A stretch of 64,000 nt of DNA from Dermatobacter hominis (GCF_020715685.1 NZ_CP085840.1:868001-932000); one strand, 5' to 3'; numbered from the stretch's first letter, positions 15,806 to 25,401 are shown. The notes: generated from the letters alone by a model not told the origin. Program-made: numbers and translations.

Positions 15806-18283
15806 ATGACCGACACGATCGAGGACGAGCCGGTCACGACAGGGGACGCTGCCGCTGCGCCATCGGTGTGGAGCCGTCTGAGGACGATGTCGTTCGGGCC
15901 GGCGGACGAGCACCCGTACCGTCGGCGCACCAGCGACTGGATCCGGGTCGTGGTGGCGATCGTCTTCCTGGCCGTCGCGATCCCCCGCCACGGCGACCTC
16001 TCGTCGTTCGAGAAGGACCTGTTCACGCTCCTCAACCACCTGCCCGACGGTCTGAAGTCGTTCTTCCGCGTCCTGTACGCCCTCGGCAGCCTGTGGGCGC
16101 TCCTGGTGGTGGTGTTCGCTGCGGTCGTGGCGAGGCGGTGGCGCCTCGCCAGGGACCTGACGATCGCCGGCGCGCTGGCGTGGATCATCGCCCGGGCCAT
16201 CGGGGCGCTCGTGTCGGGTTCGTCGGTGAGCGACGCGCTGACGGTCACGGTTCGCATCGGCGACTCCTCGCCGTCGTTCCCGATGACGCGCCTCGCGGTG
16301 ATCGTGGCGATCGTCGCCGCGGCGTCGCCGTACCTGGCCCGGCCGTCGAGACGGATCGGCTTCACGCTGGTCGTGACCACGGCGATCGGCGCGATGTACC
16401 TCGGGGTCGGCCTCCCCAACGCGGCGATCGCCGCCATCGTCTTGGGGTGGGGCATCGCCGCTGCGGTGCACCTCGCGTTCGGCTCGCCGGGGGGCCGGCC
16501 GTCGATCGCCCAGATGACACGGGGTCTGCACGACCTGGGCATCGACGCCCGAGACGTCGCGCTGGCGCCCACGCAACCGTCGGGGGCCACGCTGATGACG
16601 GCGACCGACGACCACGGGCCGCTGGCGGTGCGGGTGCTCGGTCGGGACGCAGCCGACGCGCAGGTGCTCGCCAAGATGTGGAACGGGTTCCTCTACAAGT
16701 CCGGCGGCCAGCGGCTGTACCGGACGCGGATCGAGGAGGTCGAGCACGAGGGCTACTGCGTCCTCGGCGCGGAGCGGGCCGGGGTGCGCGTCCCCGAGCT
16801 CGTGGTCACCGGGATCACGGGGCCGGGCGCAGCGGTGTACGTGGAGCGGCCCGTCACCGGTCAGACCTTGGACGAGGTCGGCGACGACCGGCTGACCGAC
16901 GCACGCCTGACCGACCTGTGGAACCAGGTGGCGAAGCTCCACGGCGCACGAATCACCCACGGTTCGCTGTCGCCGACGAACGTCGTGTTCACCACCGACG
17001 GACCGGCGCTGCGAGGCTTCTCGCACGCCTACGGCGTCGACGTCCCCGTCCGAACGGCGACGGCGCCGGGCGCCCACGAGCCCACCGAGGCGTTCGGGGC
17101 GAGCGACACCGCCACCCTCCTCGTCGCCACCGCCGACCGGGTCGGTCCCGAGCGCGCCGTGAGGTGCGCGCTCGCCGGGCTCGGTCCCACCGGGCTCACC
17201 CCGGCGCTGCCGATGATCCAGACCGCGGTGCTGCCCGCCTCGATGAGGGCGCACGGCCGGGCGGCGAGGAAGGCGCAGACCGAGTCGCTCACCGCGCTGC
17301 GCACCGCGACCGCCGCCGCGCTGGGGATCGAGGAGCCGCAGCTCGAACAGGTCCACCGGCTCAGCTGGCAGACGATCGCCATGGTCGTCGGCACCTTCCT
17401 GGGCGTCGCCGCCCTCCTGTCCATGGTCGGCGACCCCGAGGAGATGGTCGAGACGCTCAAGGGTGCCGAGTGGTGGCTGCTCGCCGTCGCGCTCGCCGTC
17501 TCGTTCTCCACCAACTTCGCGTCCGGCCTCTCGCTCATCGGTTCGGTCCGTCAACGCGTCCCCTACCTGCGCACCGCCGAGCTCCAGCTGTCGCTGTCGT
17601 TCACCAACCTCGCCGTCCCCGCCATCGGCGGACTCGCCTCCGAGATCCGCTACCTGCAGAAGCAAGGCGTCGACCTCGCGTCGGCCGCGACCGCCGGCGG
17701 CGTCGTCCAAGGGGCCGCCGACGCGATCTCCACCGTGTCGGTGTTCCTCGTCGCGCTCTACCTGTCGCCGGTCAGCTTCAGCTTCGGCAACATCGACACC
17801 AGCAACGTCATCCAGATCGCGCTCCTCGCGCTGGTGGCGGTGCTGGTCGCCACCGCGGTCATCTTCGGCGTCCCGAAGATCCGCAAGAAGGTCATGGCCC
17901 CGGTCCGCAGCGCCTGGGCGACGCTCGCCGACGTGGTCCGATCACCCCGCCAGGTGGCGCAGCTCCTCATCGGGCAGACCGCCAACAACCTCCTCTACGG
18001 ACTCGTCCTCTACTTCTGCGTCGCCGCGTTCGGGCCACCGGTGAACTTCTGGGCCGTGCTCGCGGCGAACATCGGCGTCTCGTCGATCGCCGACTCGGTG
18101 CCGGTCCCGGGCGGATCCACCGCCGTCGGCTCCGTCGGCGTCGCAGCAGCCATGACCGCAGCCGGAGCAACACAGGAAGCGGCCGTCGCCGCGTCGCTCG
18201 CCTACCAGCTCGCCTCCACCTTCATCCCCGCCATCGCCGGCTGGTTCTGCGTCCGCAACCTGCTCGAACACGACTACCTCTGA
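15806..18283 (+). CDS. Flippase-like (LPG synthase TM) protein with degenerate PAP2 and pseudokinase parts
   Basis: The 825-residue product has three parts. Residues 40-230 are membrane helices laid out like a PAP2 phosphatase, but the PSGH motif reads PMTR (159-162) and the later Arg/His motif is missing. Residues 255-420 look like a kinase fold: AVRVLG in place of VAIK, and HGSLSPTNVV where active enzymes have HGD (Ser387 replaces Asp). Residues 520-820 are the lysylphosphatidylglycerol-synthase-type transmembrane domain (TNLAVPAIGGLASEIRYLQ, PVPGGSTAVGSVGVAAA). Such domains move lipids or lipid-linked molecules across membranes. CGGAG lies before ATG 15806. The degenerate modules are probably regulatory. 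It is the last gene before a bidirectional terminator. Confidence 0.78.
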   Translation: MTDTIEDEPVTTGDAAAAPSVWSRLRTMSFGPADEHPYRRRTSDWIRVVVAIVFLAVAIPRHGDLSSFEKDLFTLLNHLPDGLKSFFRVLYALGSLWALLVVVFAAVVARRWRLARDLTIAGALAWIIARAIGALVSGSSVSDALTVTVRIGDSSPSFPMTRLAVIVAIVAAASPYLARPSRRIGFTLVVTTAIGAMYLGVGLPNAAIAAIVLGWGIAAAVHLAFGSPGGRPSIAQMTRGLHDLGIDARDVALAPTQPSGATLMTATDDHGPLAVRVLGRDAADAQVLAKMWNGFLYKSGGQRLYRTRIEEVEHEGYCVLGAERAGVRVPELVVTGITGPGAAVYVERPVTGQTLDEVGDDRLTDARLTDLWNQVAKLHGARITHGSLSPTNVVFTTDGPALRGFSHAYGVDVPVRTATAPGAHEPTEAFGASDTATLLVATADRVGPERAVRCALAGLGPTGLTPALPMIQTAVLPASMRAHGRAARKAQTESLTALRTATAAALGIEEPQLEQVHRLSWQTIAMVVGTFLGVAALLSMVGDPEEMVETLKGAEWWLLAVALAVSFSTNFASGLSLIGSVRQRVPYLRTAELQLSLSFTNLAVPAIGGLASEIRYLQKQGVDLASAATAGGVVQGAADAISTVSVFLVALYLSPVSFSFGNIDTSNVIQIALLALVAVLVATAVIFGVPKIRKKVMAPVRSAWATLADVVRSPRQVAQLLIGQTANNLLYGLVLYFCVAAFGPPVNFWAVLAANIGVSSIADSVPVPGGSTAVGSVGVAAAMTAAGATQEAAVAASLAYQLASTFIPAIAGWFCVRNLLEHDYL

Positions 18284-18312
18284 GGCGTCGCTCGTTCCTG
18301 CGCACATGACGA

Positions 18313-18338
18313 AGGCCCAGCTCTGGAGAGCTGGGCCT
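18313..18338. terminator. Bidirectional hairpin terminator
   Basis: AGGCCCAGCTCT-GG-AGAGCTGGGCCT is a perfect 12-bp stem with a 2-nt loop between the plus-strand flippase-like gene and the minus-strand tRNA. There is no U-tract on either side, as is usual for high-GC actinobacterial terminators. Its place between convergent transcripts supports the call. Confidence 0.75.
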
Positions 18339-18399
18339 CGGGAGGAGATCCGGCGTGCTCGGACGGCCATCGGGCCTGCGGTCACCGCACACGATCTCG

Positions 18400-18486
18400 T
18401 GGTGTCGGAGGGGGGACTTGAACCCCCACGCCCCTAAGGGCACTAGCCCCTCAAGCTAGCGCGTCTGCCAATTCCGCCACTCCGAC
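18400..18486 (-). tRNA. tRNA-Leu (anticodon GAG), CCA encoded
   Basis: Read on the minus strand, the acceptor arm GTCGGAG pairs with CTCCGAC, the anticodon stem is CTAGC/GCTAG and the loop TTGAGGG gives anticodon GAG. A long variable arm (TGCCCTTAGGGGCG) marks it as a class II tRNA, and the T-arm is GGGGG-TTCAAGT-CCCCC. The discriminator A is followed by a templated CCA (18400-18402). It reads CUC and CUU codons, which are heavily used in this GC-rich genome. Confidence 0.97.
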
Positions 18487-18583
18487 GTGGACCCCACCTG
18501 CGGGTGGGGCGACGAAGGACTCTAGCGCGGTCCGCGCAGGACCCGGAATCCGTTGTCAGGCGTCACGGACAGACCGATCGCCG

Positions 18584-18693
18584 GCGAACTTGTACGCCAC
18601 GAGCCCGATGGACGACCGGGGCGTACAAGTTCGCTGGGAGCTGGCGAACGTGTACGTGAGCGACCGGTGGTGGGTCCGGTGCGTACAAGTTCG
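18584..18693. repeat. Two dispersed 41-bp CTTGTACG palindromic units
   Basis: Units at 18589-18629 and 18649-18689 have the same 41-bp length and 19-bp spacer as the array at 40525-40886. The first begins CTTGTACG and ends CGTACAAG; with flanks GCGAA and TTCGC the outer stem is 13 bp perfect. The second is diverged (CGTGTACG start) but keeps the right arm. They lie in the 312-bp gene-free stretch between tRNA-Leu and the lipid kinase gene; the rest of that stretch shows nothing I recognise. Confidence 0.85.
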
Positions 18694-18798
18694 GCCGGCG
18701 GGGCCGGCGGAGCAGGCGGCCAGGAACACGAGCTCACGGGAGCACCGGGTGTCCACACTCGCAGGCGCACGAAGTGCGCTGCGCCGCCGGCGAATGCG

Positions 18799-20163
18799 TC
18801 AGACCGGCGGCGGCTTGCCCGCCGCCAGCGCCACCATGCGATCGAACGTCTTGCGCGTCAGGCGGGGCCGCAGCGCTGCCGGTGAGACGCCGACGGCGTC
18901 GAGCGGGATCCGCACCGTCAGCACCGACGGCTTGATGCGGAACTCGACCGGCGCCGGGAAGGAGCGAGCCTCGCCGTCGAGTCCGCCGAGCACCTCGTCA
19001 CCCGACTCGATCGTGAACGTCGGCGCCTCCCAGCGCAGCACCTTCAGCGGCCCGGTCAGGCCGCTCGAATGCACGACGGCGACGATGCCGAGCTTGCCGT
19101 CGCTCAAGGTCGGGCGGCTGCCGAAGCCCGGACGGGGGGTCAGCTCGTAGCTGTTGTTCGACACGTGCAGCACGAGCGCCGAGTCGTGGTGCTGGCCGTC
19201 GCCGTCGGTGAAGCGCAGGTCGAGCGGCTCCGACTCGGGCCCGATCAGCGACGGCAGCTTGGCGAGGGCCGTGCCGATCTTGTTCTCCCGGTACTGCTCC
19301 TCGGCCACCACCTCGCCGTAGGCGCCGATGGACACGTTGTTGAGGAACATGTCGCCGTTGACGTCGCCGACGTCGATCCGCTTGGTGTAGGCGTCGCGGA
19401 ACGCGCTCAGACCGCCGAGCGGGTCGTCCCGGTCGAGCCCCAGGTCGAGGGCGAAGTGGTTGCGAGTGCCGGCCGGGATGCACACGAACGGCAGCTGCCG
19501 GTCGATGCAGACCAGCGCCACCTGCGCCTGGGTCCCGTCGCCGCCCGCCGCGCCCAGGCAGTCGGCACCCTCCTCGGCGGCCTTCCGGGCCATGCCGGTG
19601 AGGTCGTCGCCCTTCTGCAGCTCGTGCACCTCGAGCCCGGCGGCCCGAGCGGCCGCCACGAGCCCGACCCGCTCCGCGGTCCCGTCACCCGAGTGCGGGT
19701 TGACGAACAGGACCGGCTTCCGCGGGCGCGTCCGGGGCCGATGCAGGTGGTGGCGGGCCGGGCGGGGCGACGAGAGCAGGGCCGACCGACCCGCCGTCCC
19801 TCCGGCCAGCAGGACGACCATCCCGAGGATCATCCAGAACACCTGCCGGCCCGTGTCGTACACCGACCAGATCGAGGCGCCGAGCAGCACGAGGGCCAGC
19901 ACCAGGAACAGGACGCGGCCGGCGCGACGGCGGCCCAGCGCCAGCCAGACGCATCCTGCGGCCAGGGCGAGCACGATGAGCCCGACCAGCAGGTCGGGCA
20001 TCCCGCTCACGAACCCGTAGACGATCGCTGCGATGCCGAGCGGCACGAGGACGAGGCACCCGATGGCGAGCAGCCGTGCGTGCCACGGCACGGGGCCGAC
20101 GCCGACCTTGAGGTCGGCGGGGTCAGGTGTGTCGAGCGGTTGTGCGTGGGACACTCTCGCCAT
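18799..20163 (-). CDS. Diacylglycerol/lipid kinase with N-terminal membrane helices
   Basis: The 454-residue product has about four N-terminal transmembrane segments (residues 25-125) followed by a DAGK catalytic domain. The nucleotide-binding loop is AAGGDGTQAQVA, preceded by VLFVNPHSGDG and followed by CIPAGTRNHFALDLGLDRDD, all hallmarks of DgkB/YegS-type lipid kinases. It should phosphorylate diacylglycerol, sphingoid or polyprenyl-like lipids at the membrane. GAGGAGG lies before ATG 20163, giving firm support for the start. It is divergent from a PAP2 phosphatase whose ATG overlaps its own ATG on the opposite strand, so kinase and phosphatase may form an opposed pair. Confidence 0.9.
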   Translation of the reverse strand: MARVSHAQPLDTPDPADLKVGVGPVPWHARLLAIGCLVLVPLGIAAIVYGFVSGMPDLLVGLIVLALAAGCVWLALGRRRAGRVLFLVLALVLLGASIWSVYDTGRQVFWMILGMVVLLAGGTAGRSALLSSPRPARHHLHRPRTRPRKPVLFVNPHSGDGTAERVGLVAAARAAGLEVHELQKGDDLTGMARKAAEEGADCLGAAGGDGTQAQVALVCIDRQLPFVCIPAGTRNHFALDLGLDRDDPLGGLSAFRDAYTKRIDVGDVNGDMFLNNVSIGAYGEVVAEEQYRENKIGTALAKLPSLIGPESEPLDLRFTDGDGQHHDSALVLHVSNNSYELTPRPGFGSRPTLSDGKLGIVAVVHSSGLTGPLKVLRWEAPTFTIESGDEVLGGLDGEARSFPAPVEFRIKPSVLTVRIPLDAVGVSPAALRPRLTRKTFDRMVALAAGKPPPV

Positions 20164-20866
20164 GACCTCCTCGCCGACCGGGCCGCCGGTGGACGGCCCT
20201 TCCTTCCCTGATCCCCAAGTCCTCGACGTCGACAGTACCGGGCTGATCGGCCGGCTCCAGGCTTTCGTCGACGAGCACGACGTCGAATGGGCGAGGGCGG
20301 TCGTCGAGGACCTCGAGGCCATGGACCTGGCGGTCTACGGCGCCGTGGCCGGCGTCTCGACCCCGACGCTCGACAACGCGCTCCGGAAGCTCACGATCGC
20401 CGCCGACAACTCGAAGTTGTGGTTCGGCATCGCCGGTGCCACGGCGCTCCTCGGCGGTCGGCGGGGCCGGCAGGCGGCCATCGACGGCGTCATCGCCATC
20501 GGGCTCACCAGCCTTCTCGTCAACCAGCCGCTCAAGCGGCTCCTCCCCCGTCGCCGACCCGACCGCGAGCACTTCGAGGTCATTGCGGGCCGCCAGGTGC
20601 CGCTGCCCACGTCCCCGTCGTTCCCGTCCGGGCACTCGGCCTCCGCGTTCGCGTTCGCGAACGCGATGAGCGGCGAGCTGACCTGGGTCGCCTTCCCGGT
20701 GCACTTCCTGGCCGGCGCGGTGGCGTGGTCGCGCATCCACACGGGCGTGCACTTCCCGGGCGACGTGGTCGTCGGCGCGCTGATCGGCGCCGGGGTGGGC
20801 GACGTGGTCGGCACCGTGCGGCGGCACCGGCGGGAACGCCAGCTCAGGACCGGTGCGCAGGGGTGA
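20162..20866 (+). CDS. PAP2-family lipid phosphatase
   Basis: The 234-residue product shows the full three-part PAP2 signature: KRLLPRRRPDR, SFPSGHSASAF and SRIHTGVHFPGDVVVG. It has membrane helices around these motifs. It would remove phosphate from phosphatidic acid or isoprenyl diphosphates at the outer membrane face. The chosen ATG 20162 has no Shine-Dalgarno; GACACT lies 6 nt before it, and the same box precedes the small zinc-ribbon gene at 52524. The first 50 residues lie outside the core domain, so a later start cannot be excluded. Confidence 0.88.
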   Translation: MTSSPTGPPVDGPSFPDPQVLDVDSTGLIGRLQAFVDEHDVEWARAVVEDLEAMDLAVYGAVAGVSTPTLDNALRKLTIAADNSKLWFGIAGATALLGGRRGRQAAIDGVIAIGLTSLLVNQPLKRLLPRRRPDREHFEVIAGRQVPLPTSPSFPSGHSASAFAFANAMSGELTWVAFPVHFLAGAVAWSRIHTGVHFPGDVVVGALIGAGVGDVVGTVRRHRRERQLRTGAQG

Positions 20867-20884
20867 TCCCCCGGCGCGACGACC

Positions 20885-21127
20885 TCACTTGGGGTCGATC
20901 ACCAGCGCCATGAGGAGGGTGTTGAACCCGAACAGGAGCCCGATCACCACGGTGATGCGGTCCAGGTTCTTCTCCATCACGGTCGAACCCGCGGCCGAGG
21001 CGCCGAGGCCGCCACCGAACATGTCGGAGAGGCCGCCGCCCTTCCCGGAGTGGATGAGCACCAGGAAGATCAGCCCGACGCCGAGCGCGGCCTGCAGGAC
21101 CCAGAGGATGATCTCGACGATGTCCAC
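20885..21127 (-). CDS. secG: Preprotein translocase subunit SecG
   Basis: The 80-residue product has the two SecG transmembrane helices (about 3-22 and 57-76) linked by a glycine-rich loop with HSGKGGGLSDMFGGGLG. It is an auxiliary subunit of the SecYEG channel. GTG 21127 is chosen because TATCCT lies 8 nt upstream (leaderless) and upstream residues do not fit the family. In many Actinobacteria secG directly follows tpiA; here a K+ channel gene is inserted between them. Confidence 0.93.
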   Translation of the reverse strand: MDIVEIILWVLQAALGVGLIFLVLIHSGKGGGLSDMFGGGLGASAAGSTVMEKNLDRITVVIGLLFGFNTLLMALVIDPK

Positions 21128-21205
21128 GGCGGTCGAGGATACCCGTTCAGTGGATCGACCTGCGAGCACGCCCCGAGCCCGACGCGCCCCGCAACCGATC
21201 GACCC

Positions 21206-21967
21206 TCACTCGTCCGCAGCGTCTGTCTCCCTCGCCAGATCGACCGGTCTGCGGACGAGGTCGGCGCGCATCAGGAACTCGGCGACCTTCGCGGTGATGA
21301 TCGCGAACGTCGAGACCCCGACGACCATCGTGAACCCGCCGACGATCCGTCCCATCGTGGTCACGGGCGCCACGTCGCCGTAGCCCACCGTCGTCACCGT
21401 GGCGAGCGACCACCAGAGCCCGTCGAAGAACGAGCCCACGCGGTGGCCGGGCCCGACATCCTCGAACATCGTGAACAGGGCGGCGGACATGATCCACGTG
21501 AACCCCGCGAGGCCGAGGGCGAATGCCGCCGCATGCTGCCGGAGGACGGACCGGCCCTCCCTGGCGGCGACCCCACCTACCGCGATCACACGAGCGATCA
21601 TCGTCACGGCCCGGATGACCGGCGCCGCCCGAGCTGCTCGCGTCACGCCGAGGAACGACATCGCTGGTACGACTGCGAGCGCCTGCGTCAGGACGATCAG
21701 ACCTCCGGCCCACTCCCCTCGCACGTAGGCGCGCCGGTCGGATGAGACGAAGAGCTCGACGCCGTAGTCGGCTGCGAAGGCGACCAGGACCGCGACGTTC
21801 ACCACATCGAGGAACAGCCGATCGTGGTACGCGAGATCCGCCCGCTTGAGCTCCAAGAAGAGGAGCGGAAGGGAGCCGATCGCAAGGATCGTCAGCGGCA
21901 GGTCCGTGACCCGTCGCCATGCGACGAGCTGCGGCGACAGGTAGCTAGCTGTCGTCTCCTCCTCCAC
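21206..21967 (-). CDS. Six-helix potassium channel (voltage-gated type)
   Basis: The 253-residue product has six hydrophobic segments and a clear K+ filter TVTTVGYGDVAP in the pore loop after FFDGLWWSLA. Helix four carries spaced arginines (VTRAARAAPVIRAVTMIARV), like a shortened voltage sensor. A tetrameric plasma-membrane K+ channel is expected. It has no C-terminal RCK domain, only a short tail. GTG 21967 is chosen as the start; support from upstream signals is weak. It sits between tpiA and secG on their strand. Confidence 0.88.
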   Translation of the reverse strand: MEEETTASYLSPQLVAWRRVTDLPLTILAIGSLPLLFLELKRADLAYHDRLFLDVVNVAVLVAFAADYGVELFVSSDRRAYVRGEWAGGLIVLTQALAVVPAMSFLGVTRAARAAPVIRAVTMIARVIAVGGVAAREGRSVLRQHAAAFALGLAGFTWIMSAALFTMFEDVGPGHRVGSFFDGLWWSLATVTTVGYGDVAPVTTMGRIVGGFTMVVGVSTFAIITAKVAEFLMRADLVRRPVDLARETDAADE

Positions 21968-22027
21968 CGGCGACAGAATTGTCGACCTGGTGGATGACGG
22001 CGTGGATGCTGGACCCGTTCAAAGCGT

Positions 22028-22807
22028 TCAGTGGTTCCGGTACTGAACGATGGCGGCGAACCCGTCGGGGTCGAGGCTGGCGCCGCCCACCAGGGCGCCG
22101 TCGATGTCGGCCTGTGACATGAGCTCGGCGATGTTGCCCGGCTTCACCGAGCCGCCGTACTGGATGCGCACCTTGGCCGCGGCGTCGTCGCCGAAGTTCG
22201 ACCTCACGACCGAGCGGATGTGGGCGCACATGGCCTGGGCGTCCTCGGACGTGGCGGTCCTGCCGGTGCCGATCGCCCAGATGGGCTCGTAGGCGATGAC
22301 GAGGGTCCCGACCGCATCACCGCCGAGACCGGCGAGGCCGGCCACGATCTGACCCTCGACCCACGACTCGGCGTCGCCGGCCTCGCGCTGCTCGAGCGAC
22401 TCACCGCAGCACATGATCGGCGTCATCCCGGCTCGGCCGACCGCCTTGACCTTGAGGTTCACGGTCTCGTCGGTCTCGCCGAAGAACTGGCGCCGCTCGG
22501 AGTGCCCGACGATCACGTACGCGACGTCGAGCTTGGCGAGCATGGGCGGGGCGACCTCACCGGTGAACGCGCCTTGGTCCTCCCAGTGGCAGTTCTGGGC
22601 GCCGAGCTCGATCTTCATCCGGTCGGCCTCGATGAGCGTCTGGATGGAGCGCAGGTCCGTGAACGGCGGGTGCACCGTGACGATCACGCTGTCGTGGTCG
22701 TCGCCGTCGAGGCGGTAGTGCAGCTTCTGCACGGCCTGGATCGCCTCGAAGTGGTTCTTGTGCATCTTCCAGTTGCCGCTGATGATCGGCTTCCGGCTGG
22801 CGGCCAT
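22028..22807 (-). CDS. tpiA: Triosephosphate isomerase
   Basis: The 259-residue product interconverts dihydroxyacetone phosphate and glyceraldehyde 3-phosphate. All key motifs are present: SGNWKMHK (Asn/Lys), VGHSERRQFF (electrophilic His) and IAYEPIWAIGTG (catalytic Glu), then IQYGGSVKPGN for phosphate binding. GGGGGA lies 5 nt before ATG 22807. It is the last of gap-pgk-tpiA, with 69 bp to pgk and no obvious terminator between them. Confidence 0.97.
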   Translation of the reverse strand: MAASRKPIISGNWKMHKNHFEAIQAVQKLHYRLDGDDHDSVIVTVHPPFTDLRSIQTLIEADRMKIELGAQNCHWEDQGAFTGEVAPPMLAKLDVAYVIVGHSERRQFFGETDETVNLKVKAVGRAGMTPIMCCGESLEQREAGDAESWVEGQIVAGLAGLGGDAVGTLVIAYEPIWAIGTGRTATSEDAQAMCAHIRSVVRSNFGDDAAAKVRIQYGGSVKPGNIAELMSQADIDGALVGGASLDPDGFAAIVQYRNH

Positions 22808-22876
22808 GGGATCCCCCGGGTTCTTCGAGTGGTGCGTGCGGTTGCGGTCTGCGATGACGACTGCTGCGGCGCGGCG

Positions 22877-24016
22877 TCAGCCGGCGACGTTCGGTGCGTG
22901 GCGGAGCGCCTCGAGGCCGGGCAGGTCGCCCTGCTCGATCAGCTCGAGCGAGGCGCCGCCGCCGGTCGAGATGTGGTCGACCTCGTCGGCGAGGCCGAAC
23001 TGGGCCACCGCAGCGGCGGAGTCGCCGCCGCCGATGACGGTGAAGCCGCGGCACTCGGCCACGGCCTGGGCGACGGCTCGGGTGCCGGCCTCGAACCGCC
23101 GGTCCTCGAACACGCCCATCGGCCCGTTCCAGAGCACGGTGCGGGACTCGAGGATCACGTCGCCGAACGCAGCGGCGGCACCGGGCCCGATGTCGAGGCC
23201 CATCCAGCCGTCGGGCAGCGAGCGGCCGAAGTTGCGGACCTCGCCGCCGGCCGACGGGTCGCCGATCTTGCCGCCGGGCCCGAGGCCCACGACGTCCTCC
23301 GGCAGGTGCAGCCGGTCACCGTGCTCGTCGAGCAGCTTGGCGCAGCTCTCGACCTGGTCCTCCTCGAACAGCGAGCTGCCGATCGAGTGGCCCATCGCGC
23401 CGAAGAAGGTGAAGCACATGCCGCCGCCGATGATGATGTCGTCGGCGATGTCGAGCAGCGCGGTGAGCACGCCGAGCTTGTCGCTGACCTTCGAGCCGCC
23501 GGTGATGGCGGTGAAGGGGCGACCCGGGTGCTCGCGGACGCCGAGCAGGACCTCGACCTCCTTGGCCAGCAGCCGGCCGGCCGCCGAGGGCAGCAGCGTC
23601 GGCGGGCCGACGATCGAGGCGTGGGCCCGGTGCGAGGCGCCGAAGGCGTCGTTCACGTAGAGGTCGTGGCCCTCGCACAGCTCGGCCACGAACGCCGGGT
23701 CGTTGCCGGTCTCCCCCGGGTCGAACCGCAGGTTCTCCAGCAGCTCGACGCCCGGTGCGAGCTCGGCCAGCCGACGGCGCACCGGCTCGACCGAGTACTT
23801 CGGGTCGGGCTCGCCCTTCGGCCGACCCAGGTGCGTGCAGGCCGTGACCGAGGCGCCCCGGTCGAGCAGCCACTGCAGCGTCGGCAGGGCGGCGCGGATG
23901 CGCAGGTCGTCGGTGATCTCGCCGTCCTTCAGCGGGACGTTGAAGTCCGCCCGGACCAGGACCGACTTGCCCTCGACGTCGCCGAGGTCCTCCAGCTCGG
24001 GCACTCCGAACTTCAT
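22877..24016 (-). CDS. pgk: Phosphoglycerate kinase
   Basis: The 379-residue product transfers phosphate between 1,3-bisphosphoglycerate and ADP. Motifs include RADFNVPLKDG, THLGRPKGE, LLENLRFDPGE, GGSKVSDKL, LWNGPMGVFE and VIGGGDSAAAVAQFG. The length is slightly below the usual 390-400, still within range. GAGGGGAGA precedes ATG 24016. A 94-bp spacer with an inverted repeat separates it from gap upstream. Confidence 0.97.
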   Translation of the reverse strand: MKFGVPELEDLGDVEGKSVLVRADFNVPLKDGEITDDLRIRAALPTLQWLLDRGASVTACTHLGRPKGEPDPKYSVEPVRRRLAELAPGVELLENLRFDPGETGNDPAFVAELCEGHDLYVNDAFGASHRAHASIVGPPTLLPSAAGRLLAKEVEVLLGVREHPGRPFTAITGGSKVSDKLGVLTALLDIADDIIIGGGMCFTFFGAMGHSIGSSLFEEDQVESCAKLLDEHGDRLHLPEDVVGLGPGGKIGDPSAGGEVRNFGRSLPDGWMGLDIGPGAAAAFGDVILESRTVLWNGPMGVFEDRRFEAGTRAVAQAVAECRGFTVIGGGDSAAAVAQFGLADEVDHISTGGGASLELIEQGDLPGLEALRHAPNVAG

Positions 24017-24042
24017 CGTTCTCCCCTCACAGATCCCATCCG

Positions 24043-24093
24043 GATCCTGATCGCCGAGAACGTCGCTGGACGTCGCTCCCGGTGATCAGGATC
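24043..24093 (-). promoter_or_regulatory. Inverted repeat between gap and pgk
   Basis: GATCCTGATC (24043-24052) and GATCAGGATC (24084-24093) are perfect 10-bp complements separated by 31 nt that include two CGTCGCT repeats. In the gap-pgk mRNA they could form a stem that stabilises ends, attenuates transcription or marks a processing site. Which of these applies cannot be told. Confidence 0.45.
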
Positions 24094-24110
24094 GCGGCAG
24101 GCCTGTGCGA

Positions 24111-25163
<1,053 letters not shown>

Positions 25164-25214
25164 TCAGATCCGGGTCCCCGCCCCGTTGCGGCGACGCGCC
25201 CCCTATGCGAGCAC

Positions 25215-25255
25215 GGCACGCCGGAACGTGCCAATCGCCACCACCCGGGTGGTGG
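25215..25255 (-). promoter_or_regulatory. Two palindromes in the gap leader
   Basis: CCACCACCCGGGTGGTGG (25238-25255) is a perfect 18-bp palindrome, and GGCACG-ccggaa-CGTGCC (25215-25232) a 6-bp stem next to it. They lie about 95-135 nt upstream of the gap start. They may be protein-binding sites or leader-RNA hairpins; I see no matching riboswitch. Confidence 0.5.
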
Positions 25256-25301
25256 CCCGGGCCTCCGCCGTCGGTCCGCCCGGCCGATCGCCCACCCCCC
25301 T

Positions 25302-25359
25302 GCCCGCTTCGTTCCACCTTTTCGACGCTGCAACGTCGAAAAGGTGGAACAGAGCGGGC
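25302..25359 (-). terminator. Very stable hairpin between yvcK and gap
   Basis: A perfect 17-bp stem (25311-25327 pairs with 25334-25350, ends GTTCCACC / GGTGGAAC, loop CTGCAA) is extended by a further 7-bp stem GCCCGCT/AGCGGGC after a 2-nt interruption. It lies just downstream of yvcK on the coding strand and probably ends that transcript or insulates gap. No U-tract follows. Confidence 0.7.
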
Positions 25360-25401
25360 CGGGCGGGCGAGCGGGGCGGCGGGCGGGCCGGGCGGCGGGC
25401 G

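Noticed and set aside
12778-16674. Very long minus-strand frame of 1298 codons
   Set aside because: It covers several recognised genes on both strands in other frames and is low-complexity Arg/Pro/Ala sequence.
15806-18283. Active aminoglycoside/protein kinase domain
   Set aside because: The catalytic Asp of the HGD motif is Ser, and the VAIK Lys is Arg, so activity is not expected.
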